Under the pieces are notes generated by a model. That model saw only the letters and a list, made by a program, of their open reading frames with translations, was not told where the DNA came from and ran no database searches. From G965202915 sp965205955 (GTDB lineage: Bacteria; Pseudomonadota; Gammaproteobacteria; Eutrophobiales; Eutrophobiaceae): DNA of 64,000 nt. The stretch spans positions 1,860,001 through 1,924,000 of the forward strand of contig OZ242192.1 of the NCBI GenBank assembly GCA_965205955.1, given 5' to 3'. The position numbers and the translations under genes were made by a program. Positions 44,395-52,871 of the stretch are shown here, piece after piece. The stretch's first letter is position 1, and each line of letters starts with the position of its first letter.

Positions 44395-45465
44395 TTACTG
44401 CGTTTGTTGTAACGGCAATTCGCGTGTCAATGAATATTCAGCTTTTTTAGCCAAGCGATCGAATATAGATACATAGCGTTCAAGTGAGTACTGACTGCCT
44501 CTTTGAATATGACTCTTAGGATGGCCTCTTTTTTTTGGGTCGAGGTTGCAAAGCTGTTCAACCACGTTAGCAATATCCTCAGCATAATCCTCCTGAATAG
44601 TTTTGCGGAGTTCTCTCAATACCTCTGTAAATTCTTTCTGTAAATACGGCAGAACATCGCTATATGTACCATTCCATTTACGTGGATGATGATTTTCGTC
44701 AATCTTGCAAAGTAACATGTGCGTCATTGAAACTTTGGCACAGAAAAATACAACCATGCTACCGAGGAGATACATATCACAGCCCAGGCGCCGTTCCTCC
44801 CATTCTTGAGGAGGCGCCCCATATAGTAGTTCGGGTGGCGCATACGTTAGGTCACCAGCACAAGCTTCAGAATCGAAGGGCGATCCAGTATGACGGTCGC
44901 TTGCCCTTCCCAAATCCGCAAGCTTGGATTTGTTCTCACCAAACACCAATAAATTTGATGGCTTTACGTCTTGATGTGCAATGCCGGCGGCATGTAATTG
45001 TCGTAGTGCTGCTGCTGTTTGATGCATCGCTCGCAATGCCCAAGCTGTTTCAAATGCTTTGTCAAACTTGTTGAAAGATCGGATATCGCCGTCTGCCAAC
45101 TCGAAAATTAAATATTCGACGGTACTACTCGTATCCCTGTCATCAGCAAAAATTTTCCCGTTATCAATGACTCTAATTATGCGTGATAAATGCTGAGATC
45201 GACATTTTTCTAATATGTCTCTCTCGAAGTTATATGCTTCTGTCATGGCTTGGAGTGTTCTAGCCGGCTCTGATGCCTCTAAAGCCCGTTTATAGTCCAT
45301 CGCCTTCAGGAACGCTTCTTGACCATCATCAGACCGGACGATGTAAGATGCTGAGAAACTACCCCCCGTTGCCCCTTCTGGCTGGTCAACGGATCTAATC
45401 ACTTTCCAGCCACGCTCAAGCGTTTTGCCAGAAAGGAGTTGGGCTGGTGTGGCGTTGTTAGGCAT
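44395..45465 (-). CDS. Hanks-type serine/threonine protein kinase
   Basis: A 356-residue cytoplasmic kinase. The glycine loop is at 31-37 (GATGGSF), Lys 54 (AFLKAM) is the ATP lysine, and Glu 81 is a candidate for its salt-bridge partner. The catalytic loop is at 164-171 (HQDVKPSN), with Asp 166 and Asn 171. The metal motif at 184-186 is DLG instead of DFG. The activation segment ends AGDLTYAPPELLYG. There is no PASTA, membrane or other sensor domain, unlike housekeeping PknB kinases. It is the first gene of a two-gene insert with the TPR-like protein, in a defence-island setting. Stand-alone kinases of this kind act in anti-phage defence in some bacteria (for example Stk2), but assignment here is inference. 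Confidence 0.85.
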   Translation of the reverse strand: MPNNATPAQLLSGKTLERGWKVIRSVDQPEGATGGSFSASYIVRSDDGQEAFLKAMDYKRALEASEPARTLQAMTEAYNFERDILEKCRSQHLSRIIRVIDNGKIFADDRDTSSTVEYLIFELADGDIRSFNKFDKAFETAWALRAMHQTAAALRQLHAAGIAHQDVKPSNLLVFGENKSKLADLGRASDRHTGSPFDSEACAGDLTYAPPELLYGAPPQEWEERRLGCDMYLLGSMVVFFCAKVSMTHMLLCKIDENHHPRKWNGTYSDVLPYLQKEFTEVLRELRKTIQEDYAEDIANVVEQLCNLDPKKRGHPKSHIQRGSQYSLERYVSIFDRLAKKAEYSLTRELPLQQTQ

Positions 45466-45521
45466 ACTAAAGCTAATATGGTGTCTTGTTGCTAGATGTG
45501 TAAACTCAGCATGTTGTTCAC

Positions 45522-45551
45522 ATTATGAGACATCCGGCTAACCGGAAGCAA
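45522..45551 (-). promoter_or_regulatory. Possible promoter of the kinase-TPR pair, with inverted repeat
   Basis: On the minus strand TTGCTT (45546-45551) is followed after 18 bases by CATAAT (45522-45527). The spacer contains CCGG-TTAG-CCGG, within the near-palindrome TTCCGGTTAGCCGGAT, a possible repressor site. It was read by eye and is only tentative. Confidence 0.3.
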
Positions 45552-45574
45552 ATAATTGTATGATGCCGTGGATT

Positions 45575-45724
45575 CAACCCCGAAGTGCAACAGAGGGAGG
45601 CATGCCGATTGTTAAGTTGGTCTGTCACTTGGGCCAATTGCGAGGTCTTGATGGTCACAAAATCGTGTGACCGTGGAAAATACTTCCATATCAGCCCATT
45701 GGTATTCTCATTGGTGCCTCGTTC
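45575..45724 (-). pseudogene. IS30-family transposase fragment
   Basis: On the minus strand from 45722 the frame reads ERGTNENTNGLIWKYFPRSH, then DFVTIKTSQLAQVTDQLNNR, the typical C-terminal region of IS30 transposases. After NNR the similarity is lost and a sequence like an IS30 end follows (TTGCACTTCGGGGTTGAAT). It is a short dead remnant between the kinase promoter and the right 126-bp repeat, so an IS30-type element was once at the edge of the insert. Confidence 0.75.
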
Positions 45725-45733
45725 CTAATATGC

Positions 45734-45859
45734 GACTGTATGCGCGGCTGTTTTCGGCGCAGGTGTGATTTGGGGAGTAAGAGTTACCGGGTTATTTGCT
45801 GAGGTGGGTGATTTCTTTATGTGATGCGACGGTGGCCAGCGCTTTGGCGAAATTGCCCT
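45734..45859. repeat. 126-bp direct repeat, right copy
   Basis: It is the same sequence as 42515-42640 except for three bases. It begins with the last codons of the ABC exporter (here a fragment) and runs into the intact 3' end of the DprA-like gene. Removing 42641-45859 would restore a simple convergent pair of exporter and DprA-like gene. Confidence 0.93.
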
Positions 45860-46292
45860 TTTCACTGGCGTAGCCGATGACGACATTGTCCGCGATTGCA
45901 AGCATAAACTCGTTTCGCTTACGTGCGGTTTCGGCGGTTATACGATTCACGGAATCAGGGAAGACACTTATAACCAGCAGCAGCCCGCTATCCAGAGCTT
46001 TGCTGATTTCGGGGCTATAACGTTTCGGCAACCCGCGTGCGGCGGCGAGGATGATCGGCTGTTTGCCCTTGAGCAGAATATCCAGCACGTCGCGCTCGAG
46101 GTGGGAATGAAACCCGGAAATCACGCATTCGCCGCCGGCGCGCATTTCCTTCGCCCAGTCGTAGATGCGTAAAACCGCGCCTGCGGGGTAGTTGCGCGAG
46201 CACAAAAATGCGGTTTTGTGTTGCGCTATGATGGCAGTATTGCCGTGGGCGGAAACGGCTTGCGGCCATGGGGGGATTTGCAGGGAAGGCAT
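45792..46292 (-). CDS. Short DprA/SLOG-like Rossmann protein
   Basis: A 166-residue protein resembling the nucleotide-binding core of DprA/Smf: FLCSRNYPAGAVLRIYDWA, VISGFHSHLERDVLDILLKG, PIILAAARGLP, ISVFPDSVNRITAETARKRN and MLAIADNVVIGYASEKGNFA. It lacks the DprA N- and C-terminal domains. It belongs with the DprA-like/SLOG proteins often seen in defence loci, where such domains may sense nucleotides. The start ATG overlaps the stop of the upstream RloB fragment (TGATG), so it is translated from the same mRNA. Its last part is copied at 42573-42640. Confidence 0.6.
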   Translation of the reverse strand: MPSLQIPPWPQAVSAHGNTAIIAQHKTAFLCSRNYPAGAVLRIYDWAKEMRAGGECVISGFHSHLERDVLDILLKGKQPIILAAARGLPKRYSPEISKALDSGLLLVISVFPDSVNRITAETARKRNEFMLAIADNVVIGYASEKGNFAKALATVASHKEITHLSK

Positions 46293-46528
46293 CAGCTTTT
46301 AATGTTTTGCAGGTATTCGACGAGTTGGTGAACGTTGGTGGAAACGATCCCCGATGGAGTAACTCTTGCGCCAAAGATCTCTACATTGGCGTTGGTTAGC
46401 TGTTTTTTGAGGCCGTTGAAATAGTTCGGCTCAGTTTTCATTCCTTCACAAACAATCAGCACTTTGTCATACGGCTCTCTTTTGAGCGCTCGGTGTGCTG
46501 AAAACCCTGGCCCTCTTCTTCTGACCAC
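46292..46528 (-). pseudogene. RloB-like N-terminal fragment
   Basis: 78 codons resembling the start of RloB-family proteins (KREPYDKVLIVCEGMKTEPNYFNGLKKQL...). RloB proteins are about 200 residues, so this is cut short at YLQNIKS. RloB is found next to the RloA ATPase in restriction loci. The frame starts with GTG right beside a dispersed 44-bp element (46533-46576), so the 5' side may also be altered. It may still serve as a leader that drives translation of the DprA-like gene. Confidence 0.55.
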
Positions 46529-46532
46529 TGTT

Positions 46533-46576
46533 TAGCCCGGATATTGCACCAATAAAGAGGACAAATCCTGTAAAGT
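46533..46576 (+). repeat. 44-bp dispersed element (second copy of 31749-31792)
   Basis: TAGCCCGGATATTGCACCAA followed by TAAAGAGGACAAATCCTGTAAAGT matches 31749-31792 with about six differences. The reverse-oriented core GCAATATCCGGGTTA is at 57969-57983. The element probably marks ends of a lost mobile element; no gene is attached here. Confidence 0.6.
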
Positions 46577-46666
46577 TTGATAAAATTCAGGCACTTATCA
46601 TTAAAATCAAATATGGTACTTATAGGTATCTCTATTGGTCGGCATGATGATGCCCATTTAAAGTAA

Positions 46667-46864
46667 TTACCGACGAAACATTTGCAACGGGATTGGTTGC
46701 AAGCGAGATGGCTTGGTCGCCTCTGGCTTCGGTGACGGCGGGACTTTCTCAAGAATTTTTGCTATTCCTTGCCATTCTCGAACCAATTTCATGTCGATAT
46801 TCGGGTTGTTGTGTGAGGCTGCTTCAACCTCTTTGACAAAACGATTTTCTGCTATTTTGCTCAT
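46667..46864 (-). CDS. Small hypothetical protein, 65 aa
   Basis: A short, charged, Pro-rich protein (MSKIAENRFVKEVEAASHNN..., VPPSPKPEATKPSRLQPIP). Its ATG overlaps the stop of an upstream open frame (ATGA), which supports translation as part of a series. I recognise no family. It could be a real small protein of a decayed operon or itself a fragment. Confidence 0.4.
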   Translation of the reverse strand: MSKIAENRFVKEVEAASHNNPNIDMKLVREWQGIAKILEKVPPSPKPEATKPSRLQPIPLQMFRR

Positions 46865-47124
46865 ATGAAACCCCGGCTATGTATAAATGATGGCACACCT
46901 ACTTTGCCAATATGATCCGATAAAGACCAAAAATATTGCCATACCAACTTCTTGAGTGCATTGTCAATACTGTAATCATCGATTTTCAAGCCAATATCCT
47001 CCTCCAAAATATCTTTGTGGATACTGGACCCATGAGTATACCACTTTCTATTGAACCACTTCAGTATGTCTGGCGCCTTCCAATTCCTTGCGCAAACGCT
47101 TCTCTTTAGATGTTGTTCAAATGC
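46861..47124 (-). pseudogene. C-terminal gene fragment of unknown family
   Basis: An 87-codon open frame without a start codon at its beginning. It encodes a plausible protein tail (RNWKAPDILKWFNRKWYTHG, KDILEEDIGLKIDDYSIDNA, LVWQYFWSLSDHIGKVGVPS) and ends with an ATGA overlap with the small gene at 46864. It looks like the remaining 3' end of a larger gene lost when the FRG-TPR operon or another element arrived. I do not recognise the family. Confidence 0.4.
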
Positions 47125-47158
47125 TCACGGTTTTGCGCAAAAAGGCTGATGGTTGGCC

Positions 47159-49504
47159 TTAAGGCTTGGCAAGACGTGGGTCAAGCTGTATTGCCTTTTT
47201 CCAATCTTCGTCCGCACCTTTATCGTCACCTAATGCCTTCTTGGCATTTCTGCGATTGTAATAGGCTGCGGCAAATTGAGGATTGAGTTCAAGCACTTTG
47301 TTATAATCCGCTATCGCACCTTCATTGTCTCCTGAAGCCATCCTGGCAACCCCGCGATTGTTATAGGTTTCGACATTTTGAGGATTGAGTGCAATTGCTT
47401 TGTTATAATCCGCTATCGCACCTTGATAGTTACCTAAATTACTCTTGGCATTTCCGCGATTGTTATGGGCTTCGGCATATTGAGGATTGAGTTCAATTGC
47501 CTTGTCATAATCAGCTATCGCACCCGGATGGTCACCTGAAGACATCCTGGCATTTCCACGATTGTTATAGGCTGCGACATATCGAGGATTGAGTGCAATT
47601 GCCTTGTCATAATCAGCTATCGCACCCGGATGGTCACCTGAAGCCCTCTTGGCAGTTCCACGATTGTTATAGGCCTCGGCAAATTGAGGATTGAGTGCAA
47701 TTGCCTTGTCATAATCGGCTATCGCACCTTGATGGTCACCTGAAGTCATTCTGGCAAATCCGCGATTGCTATAGGCTTCGGCATATTGAGAATTGAGTTC
47801 AATTGCCTTGTCATAATCCGCTATCGCACCTTCATGGTCTCCTAAATCACTCCTAGCAATTCCGCGATTGTAATATGATTCGGCAGATTGAGGATTGAGT
47901 GCAATTGCCTGGTCATAATCCGTTATCGCACCTTGATGGTCACCTGTATTACTCTTGGCAATCCCACGATTGTTATAGGCTTCGGCATATCGAGGATTGA
48001 GTGCAATTGCCTTGTCATAATCGGCCATCGCACCCTGATGGTCACCCGTATTACTCTTGACAGTTCCACGATTGTAATAGGCTTTGGCAAATTGAGGATT
48101 GAGTTCAATTGCCTTGTCATAATCCGCTATCGCACCTTGATGGTCACCTGAATCCGTCCTGGCAACTCCGCGATTGTAATAGGCTTCGGCATATTTAGGA
48201 TTGAGTTCAAGCGCTTTGTTATAATCCGCTATCACACCTTCATTATCTCCTAAAGCCTTCTTGGCATTTCCGCGATTGTTATAGGCTTCGGCATATTGAG
48301 GATTGAGTGCAATTGCCTTGTCATAATCGGCTATCGCACCCGGATGGTCACCTGTATTACTCTTGGTAGTTCCACGATTGTTATAGGCCCCGGCAAATTG
48401 AGGATTGAGTTCAATTGCCTTGTCATGATCGGTTATCGCACCCGGATGGTCACCTGAAGCCCCCTTGGCAATTCCACGATTGTTATAGACCTCGGCATGT
48501 TGAGGATTGAGTTCAATTGCTTTGTTATAATCCGCTATCGCACCTTCATGGTCTCTTAAATCACTCTTGGCAGTTCCGCGATTGCTATAGGCTTCGGCAG
48601 ATTGAGGATTAAGTTCAATTGCTTTGTTATAATCCGCCATCTCGCCTTCATTGTCTCCTAAAGCCCTCTTGGCAACTCCACGATTGTTATAGACTTCGAT
48701 ATATTGAGGATTGAGTGCAATTGCCTTGTCATAATATTCTATTGCCTTTTTATACGCCTTTCTTTGAGTGAACCCTACACCGAAGGAAAAATAATCCTCT
48801 GCGCTATAGTCGCTATATGGTTTATTATGTGCGTTTGCTAGAGAAAAACCGGTAAAATCACTAAAGAGATATTTCTCATCAATTCCGAATTTATCCCGTA
48901 ATTCACTAATGATGCTCTTTTTGTCTCCCTCTTCTATCTCTATGGTTTCGTAGTATCTCTCTGCAATTTTTTCTTTTCCAAATACAAACACTGAGTTCTG
49001 GGCAACAATGCGATTGTTTTGGTGTGCGGGAGTCCACTTCCATAATTTTTCTTTCCCAAAGAATTCCATGATGGGCTTAGACACGCTTTCATAATCGACA
49101 ACAGCAAAATCATTGATGTTATCCGTTCGCATGGCAACCACTTTTCCACTTTCCCCGGGGCTTTCCTGGCAAGCAAACCTCAATGCAATCAAAGGGCTTG
49201 CCGTAAAATCAATCAGACAGGTTGCCGCACCATTATGCTGCAATTCTGCGAGCAATTCCAAATCAGAAAGGTTATTCCCTTGTTTTTGTCTAAAACCCTG
49301 GAGCTTGGCACGATCCAACAGCCGTGTAATGTAGTTGTCAAATACCCCCACCCACATGGGAGCAGTTTCTTCTTTTGTCTTGATCCTACGGTATCCCGAT
49401 GCTTCCAAATCCATGCGGGAATCAGACAGCCCACGGTAGAGCAGAGAAGACCCTTCTAATTTTTCTGTCCAATCGACAAATTCAGTAATGGTCTTTATGT
49501 TCAT
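47159..49504 (-). CDS. FRG-domain protein with long TPR array
   Basis: A 781-residue protein. The N-terminal ~200 residues form an FRG domain: the namesake motif as LLYRGLSDS, then LLAELQHNGAATCLIDFTASPLIALRFACQ. Residues ~235-780 are 15 complete 34-residue TPRs plus a partial one, with the consensus AIADYDKAIALNPQYAEAYN and NRGxAKxxxGDHxGA. The repeats are very alike also in DNA, so the array is young or homogenised. The start codon overlaps the methylase stop (ATGA), making it the last gene of the four-gene operon. FRG domains occur in many conflict and toxin contexts but have no settled activity. The TPR part probably recognises a partner protein. Confidence 0.85.
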   Translation of the reverse strand: MNIKTITEFVDWTEKLEGSSLLYRGLSDSRMDLEASGYRRIKTKEETAPMWVGVFDNYITRLLDRAKLQGFRQKQGNNLSDLELLAELQHNGAATCLIDFTASPLIALRFACQESPGESGKVVAMRTDNINDFAVVDYESVSKPIMEFFGKEKLWKWTPAHQNNRIVAQNSVFVFGKEKIAERYYETIEIEEGDKKSIISELRDKFGIDEKYLFSDFTGFSLANAHNKPYSDYSAEDYFSFGVGFTQRKAYKKAIEYYDKAIALNPQYIEVYNNRGVAKRALGDNEGEMADYNKAIELNPQSAEAYSNRGTAKSDLRDHEGAIADYNKAIELNPQHAEVYNNRGIAKGASGDHPGAITDHDKAIELNPQFAGAYNNRGTTKSNTGDHPGAIADYDKAIALNPQYAEAYNNRGNAKKALGDNEGVIADYNKALELNPKYAEAYYNRGVARTDSGDHQGAIADYDKAIELNPQFAKAYYNRGTVKSNTGDHQGAMADYDKAIALNPRYAEAYNNRGIAKSNTGDHQGAITDYDQAIALNPQSAESYYNRGIARSDLGDHEGAIADYDKAIELNSQYAEAYSNRGFARMTSGDHQGAIADYDKAIALNPQFAEAYNNRGTAKRASGDHPGAIADYDKAIALNPRYVAAYNNRGNARMSSGDHPGAIADYDKAIELNPQYAEAHNNRGNAKSNLGNYQGAIADYNKAIALNPQNVETYNNRGVARMASGDNEGAIADYNKVLELNPQFAAAYYNRRNAKKALGDDKGADEDWKKAIQLDPRLAKP

Positions 49505-52500
49505 TTCGCTAGGCCCATTCTGTATTTGATGTCGTAGTTGATGATGTAGTCTAGCTCCTCTTCCGTGAAGCCGTAATGCTCCGCTAGAAGTGCATCTATT
49601 TTATCTATGATCTTTTTAGATTTTTTATGATAGTATTCGTAATCAGTCTGTACAGTACCGACATATGATTTGTTTTTCTCTAAATCCTTTTCTAATTCTT
49701 CGCTTATATAAGAAAGCGTTTTTTTCTGAATAACAGATAAATCATCTTCGTTAATGAGAAAATCGGTTAACTCTCTGTTTGTTAAATGCCAGCAATCACT
49801 TATGATTTCCCAAAACCAAAAGAAAGTATTAGAATTCAAAATTGCCATAATTTCTTTTCTCGTTAGAGTAGAAGAAGGATAGAACGCCTTGAACTCTTTA
49901 GATTTTTGAGGAGTAAGAAAACATTTAATCCAAAACATTAATCGCATGTTCAAATAAAGTGGTTTGTTTTTAGAAATTCTAATGGATATTAGCGAGGTAA
50001 GTCCTTTATTCTTGGCATCGATCTTTTTTAATATATTTTGCTCTATAAGTGTGCCAATTTTTGGATATACCTCATCTTTTTTAAGGCTAGAATTAGTGTA
50101 GTAAATTTTGCTAAATAAGCTTGTACGTTCATTGCGCGAAGACCAGTGCAAAAAATCAGTAGTGCAAAAAACGCGCCTTTCTTGATTAGAAGTAATCAGT
50201 ATAGATAGTTTTTGGTGGACCCCATTAAATAATGCCCCTGGTCTGTCAGCATAGTTACTAATATGTGTTGCGCAACACTTAAATTCTATAAAATTTCGTA
50301 AGGTTTGCGTTCGCGGCGTCGATACTAGAGAGATTGGGACGATCATTCCAAATTTCTTATATTTCCCAGTAAGATTTATCCCGCGCTCTACAAAAAACGC
50401 ATACAAATTCCCACAGGACTCGGTCTTGTAATCCCGCACGATGTAATCCTTTCGCACCTTTCTATATTCCACATACGGCGGATTACCAATCACCACATCA
50501 AACCCGCCGTCCTGTTCAATAATCCCGTAAAATTCCGCCAGCCAGTTAAACGGTTGATGGGATTCGAGCCACCGCTCATAATTCCCTTTCCTTTCAGTGT
50601 TGATGCCGTATTCCTCGGCAAGATAACGATTCATTCGGTCATTGAGTATATCAAGCCGCTGTTGTAATCCCTGTTTCGCATTTTGATATTCATCACTGCT
50701 GCCATCCTGCGCATCTCTAAACGCTGCATTTGCGGTTTCAACTTCGGTTGCCTGTTCACGGACTTCATCGGTCAAACTGCCGTAATCGAGTCTTTTCTGT
50801 CCGGTATGCGGGTCAAACTCCACTGACTTCTCAAACTGCTCCATACTCGCAAACCCCACAAGCGAATTGCCGGAGCGGATATTAAAGTCAATGTCCGGCA
50901 ACGGTTCCAAACCAAGATTATCCCTGCCCGAATCGTATTCCGCCTCCGCCGCCAGTTTGAGAAACAAGCGCAGCTTGGCAATTTCCGTCGCTTCCTTCAT
51001 CAGATCCACGCCGTACAGATTGTTGAGAATTATCGTCTTGTATATCCAGTATTTTCGGTTGGGATGCTGGGCTATGTCCGCCAAAACCGTGCGGAACTGC
51101 GGATGTTTTTTTGTGCCCTTGCGTTTGCCCTGCTCGCGCAGGCTGTCGTCTTCCCCGATGAAATCTTCCATGCGGTTTATGCACTGCTCATACAGCGGTT
51201 CGAGCACATTCAGCGCCGCGAATAAAAACGCGCCGGAGCCGCAGGCAGGGTCCAACACAGTTATCCCGCGTGTTTCCTTCCGGTTGGACCGCAAGGCTTT
51301 CCTGCCGGCAATGGCTGCATAAAAGGCGGCAATGAAATCGGAGCCTTCATAATAACGCAGAGCATCCGAGGCAAAGCGCTCAATGTCGAGGTTGTGGGTA
51401 ATCAGGTCGTCAATCCGATGTATTTCGCCGTTTTCTATTTTCGCTTTCAGCGCAAAATAACGCTGGCGACGCGCCATCGTCTCGCGCCAGATTTCGGTGG
51501 GCAGCGCAAAACGCTGTTCGGTTTTGGTATTCCAGTCTTTGCGTCGTTCGAGCAGGTCGGGCGCTTGTGTGTCCATGCCGCACCGGATGTTTTCCGGTAT
51601 TTCTTCGTCGGGAATATCGCAACCCTTGCTGACCGCAGCGTAAATATAGTGGTCGGGATTTTCGCGCAGAAACCGCCAGATGCCGTTTTGCGGGTCAAAA
51701 GCGTTTTTGCATTTCTCGCTGGCACGATTCAGCAGGGACGGAATAATCGTATTGCGGGATATGTAGCCGGTAATGTCTTCCTGCGTGTAGTAAGCGCCCA
51801 TCGCCGCACGGTCGTTTATGTATTTTTCAAAGATATAGCCGATCACATCGGGGTTTATGTCTTTGCCCGTGGCGGTGGCGCGAGTGTCCAGATGCCAGTT
51901 GTATTTGCCGAAAAATGCAAACAGCTTTTCAAATGCCCGGTCGGGGATTTGAATGTCCTTGTTCTCTTTCTCTATCTCGTGAACATCAAAAAGACCGCCG
52001 TTCAAATAAGGCACTTTTCCAAGCAAAGCCCGAAGTTCCGGGTCGCGTTTTTCCTCCGGCGTTCCAAGCCCTTCGGAAAACAGTTTGCGGAGAAAATGCC
52101 TGTAAAACCGCCTGTCAAACTCATCCTTTCCAAACTTTTCCTGAGTCCTGTTCAAGCGGTTTTCAAGATAGTTGCTGTCGCCGTCAAGAAACCCTTTTCT
52201 TTGAATGAAGTAGATAAACATAAGGCGGTTGAGCATCAGGGCGGCATACCATTCTCTTGAAACAGTGTTTTCCATGCCCTGTATAAAATCGGAAAACTCC
52301 CGCAATTCCTGTTGAAATTCGCCATAAAATCTTCTGGTAACAGTTTCGGAATTTGCCATGAAGGCGCCGCGAACCCGGTCCACCACGTCGGTGATGGCGA
52401 GACCTTCCTCTTCGGAAATGTCAAAGATCATCCCGTCCAGTTTTTCCATCAGCGGCTGAATGTCCTGGCTTTCGCTCCATTCCACTTCAACGGTGCGCAG

Positions 52501-52839
52501 CGGGCGGTTCTGCGGGCGGATGGCCACAGTCCAGCACTGCCGCCCCTCGCCGCAGATGATCAACAAATGTTCGTAATGGTGGCGCGCAAGTTGATTGATC
52601 AGACGCCGCCTTTGGGTTTTTGTAGCGGGGTAATTTTCGCTTGCATCACAAACGCAGACGACAAAACCGCGCTTTTCAGCAACCCTGTTTATGCAAAAAC
52701 TCTCACCGTCACCAGGTTCCAGAACCAGCGGTTCTTGCGGCAGGCGCTCGGTGTCCCAGCCGAGTTCAATGAACAAATCGGAAAAATGGCGGCTGCGGAT
52801 GAAATCGGCAAGTTTTTGCTTTGATAGAAACGCACCCAT
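49501..52839 (-). CDS. Eco57I-type N6-adenine methyltransferase / type IIG-like protein
   Basis: A 1112-residue protein. AdoMet-binding motif I is ITVLDPACGSGAFLF (about residue 530) and the catalytic motif IV is VVIGNPPYVEY (about 785), so it should methylate adenine in DNA. The N-terminal ~170 residues (SDLFIELGWDTERLP..., GFVVCVCDASENYPATKTQR) may be a degenerate nuclease-like domain as in type IIG enzymes; I do not see a clear PD-(D/E)xK set. The C-terminal third would be the target-recognition region and is AT-rich in DNA. A similar large methylase occurs in DISARM (DrmMI) and in Pgl/BREX (PglX), but the other genes of those systems are absent. Confidence 0.85.
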   Translation of the reverse strand: MGAFLSKQKLADFIRSRHFSDLFIELGWDTERLPQEPLVLEPGDGESFCINRVAEKRGFVVCVCDASENYPATKTQRRRLINQLARHHYEHLLIICGEGRQCWTVAIRPQNRPLRTVEVEWSESQDIQPLMEKLDGMIFDISEEEGLAITDVVDRVRGAFMANSETVTRRFYGEFQQELREFSDFIQGMENTVSREWYAALMLNRLMFIYFIQRKGFLDGDSNYLENRLNRTQEKFGKDEFDRRFYRHFLRKLFSEGLGTPEEKRDPELRALLGKVPYLNGGLFDVHEIEKENKDIQIPDRAFEKLFAFFGKYNWHLDTRATATGKDINPDVIGYIFEKYINDRAAMGAYYTQEDITGYISRNTIIPSLLNRASEKCKNAFDPQNGIWRFLRENPDHYIYAAVSKGCDIPDEEIPENIRCGMDTQAPDLLERRKDWNTKTEQRFALPTEIWRETMARRQRYFALKAKIENGEIHRIDDLITHNLDIERFASDALRYYEGSDFIAAFYAAIAGRKALRSNRKETRGITVLDPACGSGAFLFAALNVLEPLYEQCINRMEDFIGEDDSLREQGKRKGTKKHPQFRTVLADIAQHPNRKYWIYKTIILNNLYGVDLMKEATEIAKLRLFLKLAAEAEYDSGRDNLGLEPLPDIDFNIRSGNSLVGFASMEQFEKSVEFDPHTGQKRLDYGSLTDEVREQATEVETANAAFRDAQDGSSDEYQNAKQGLQQRLDILNDRMNRYLAEEYGINTERKGNYERWLESHQPFNWLAEFYGIIEQDGGFDVVIGNPPYVEYRKVRKDYIVRDYKTESCGNLYAFFVERGINLTGKYKKFGMIVPISLVSTPRTQTLRNFIEFKCCATHISNYADRPGALFNGVHQKLSILITSNQERRVFCTTDFLHWSSRNERTSLFSKIYYTNSSLKKDEVYPKIGTLIEQNILKKIDAKNKGLTSLISIRISKNKPLYLNMRLMFWIKCFLTPQKSKEFKAFYPSSTLTRKEIMAILNSNTFFWFWEIISDCWHLTNRELTDFLINEDDLSVIQKKTLSYISEELEKDLEKNKSYVGTVQTDYEYYHKKSKKIIDKIDALLAEHYGFTEEELDYIINYDIKYRMGLAK

Positions 52840-52871
52840 TCTTCAGTTATACAGCCGGGAATGAAGAGGTA

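Noticed and set aside
47888..48720. Regular 102-bp repeats that could look like a CRISPR or satellite array
   Set aside because: The period is exactly 34 codons and encodes TPR units in one open frame, with no spacer structure.
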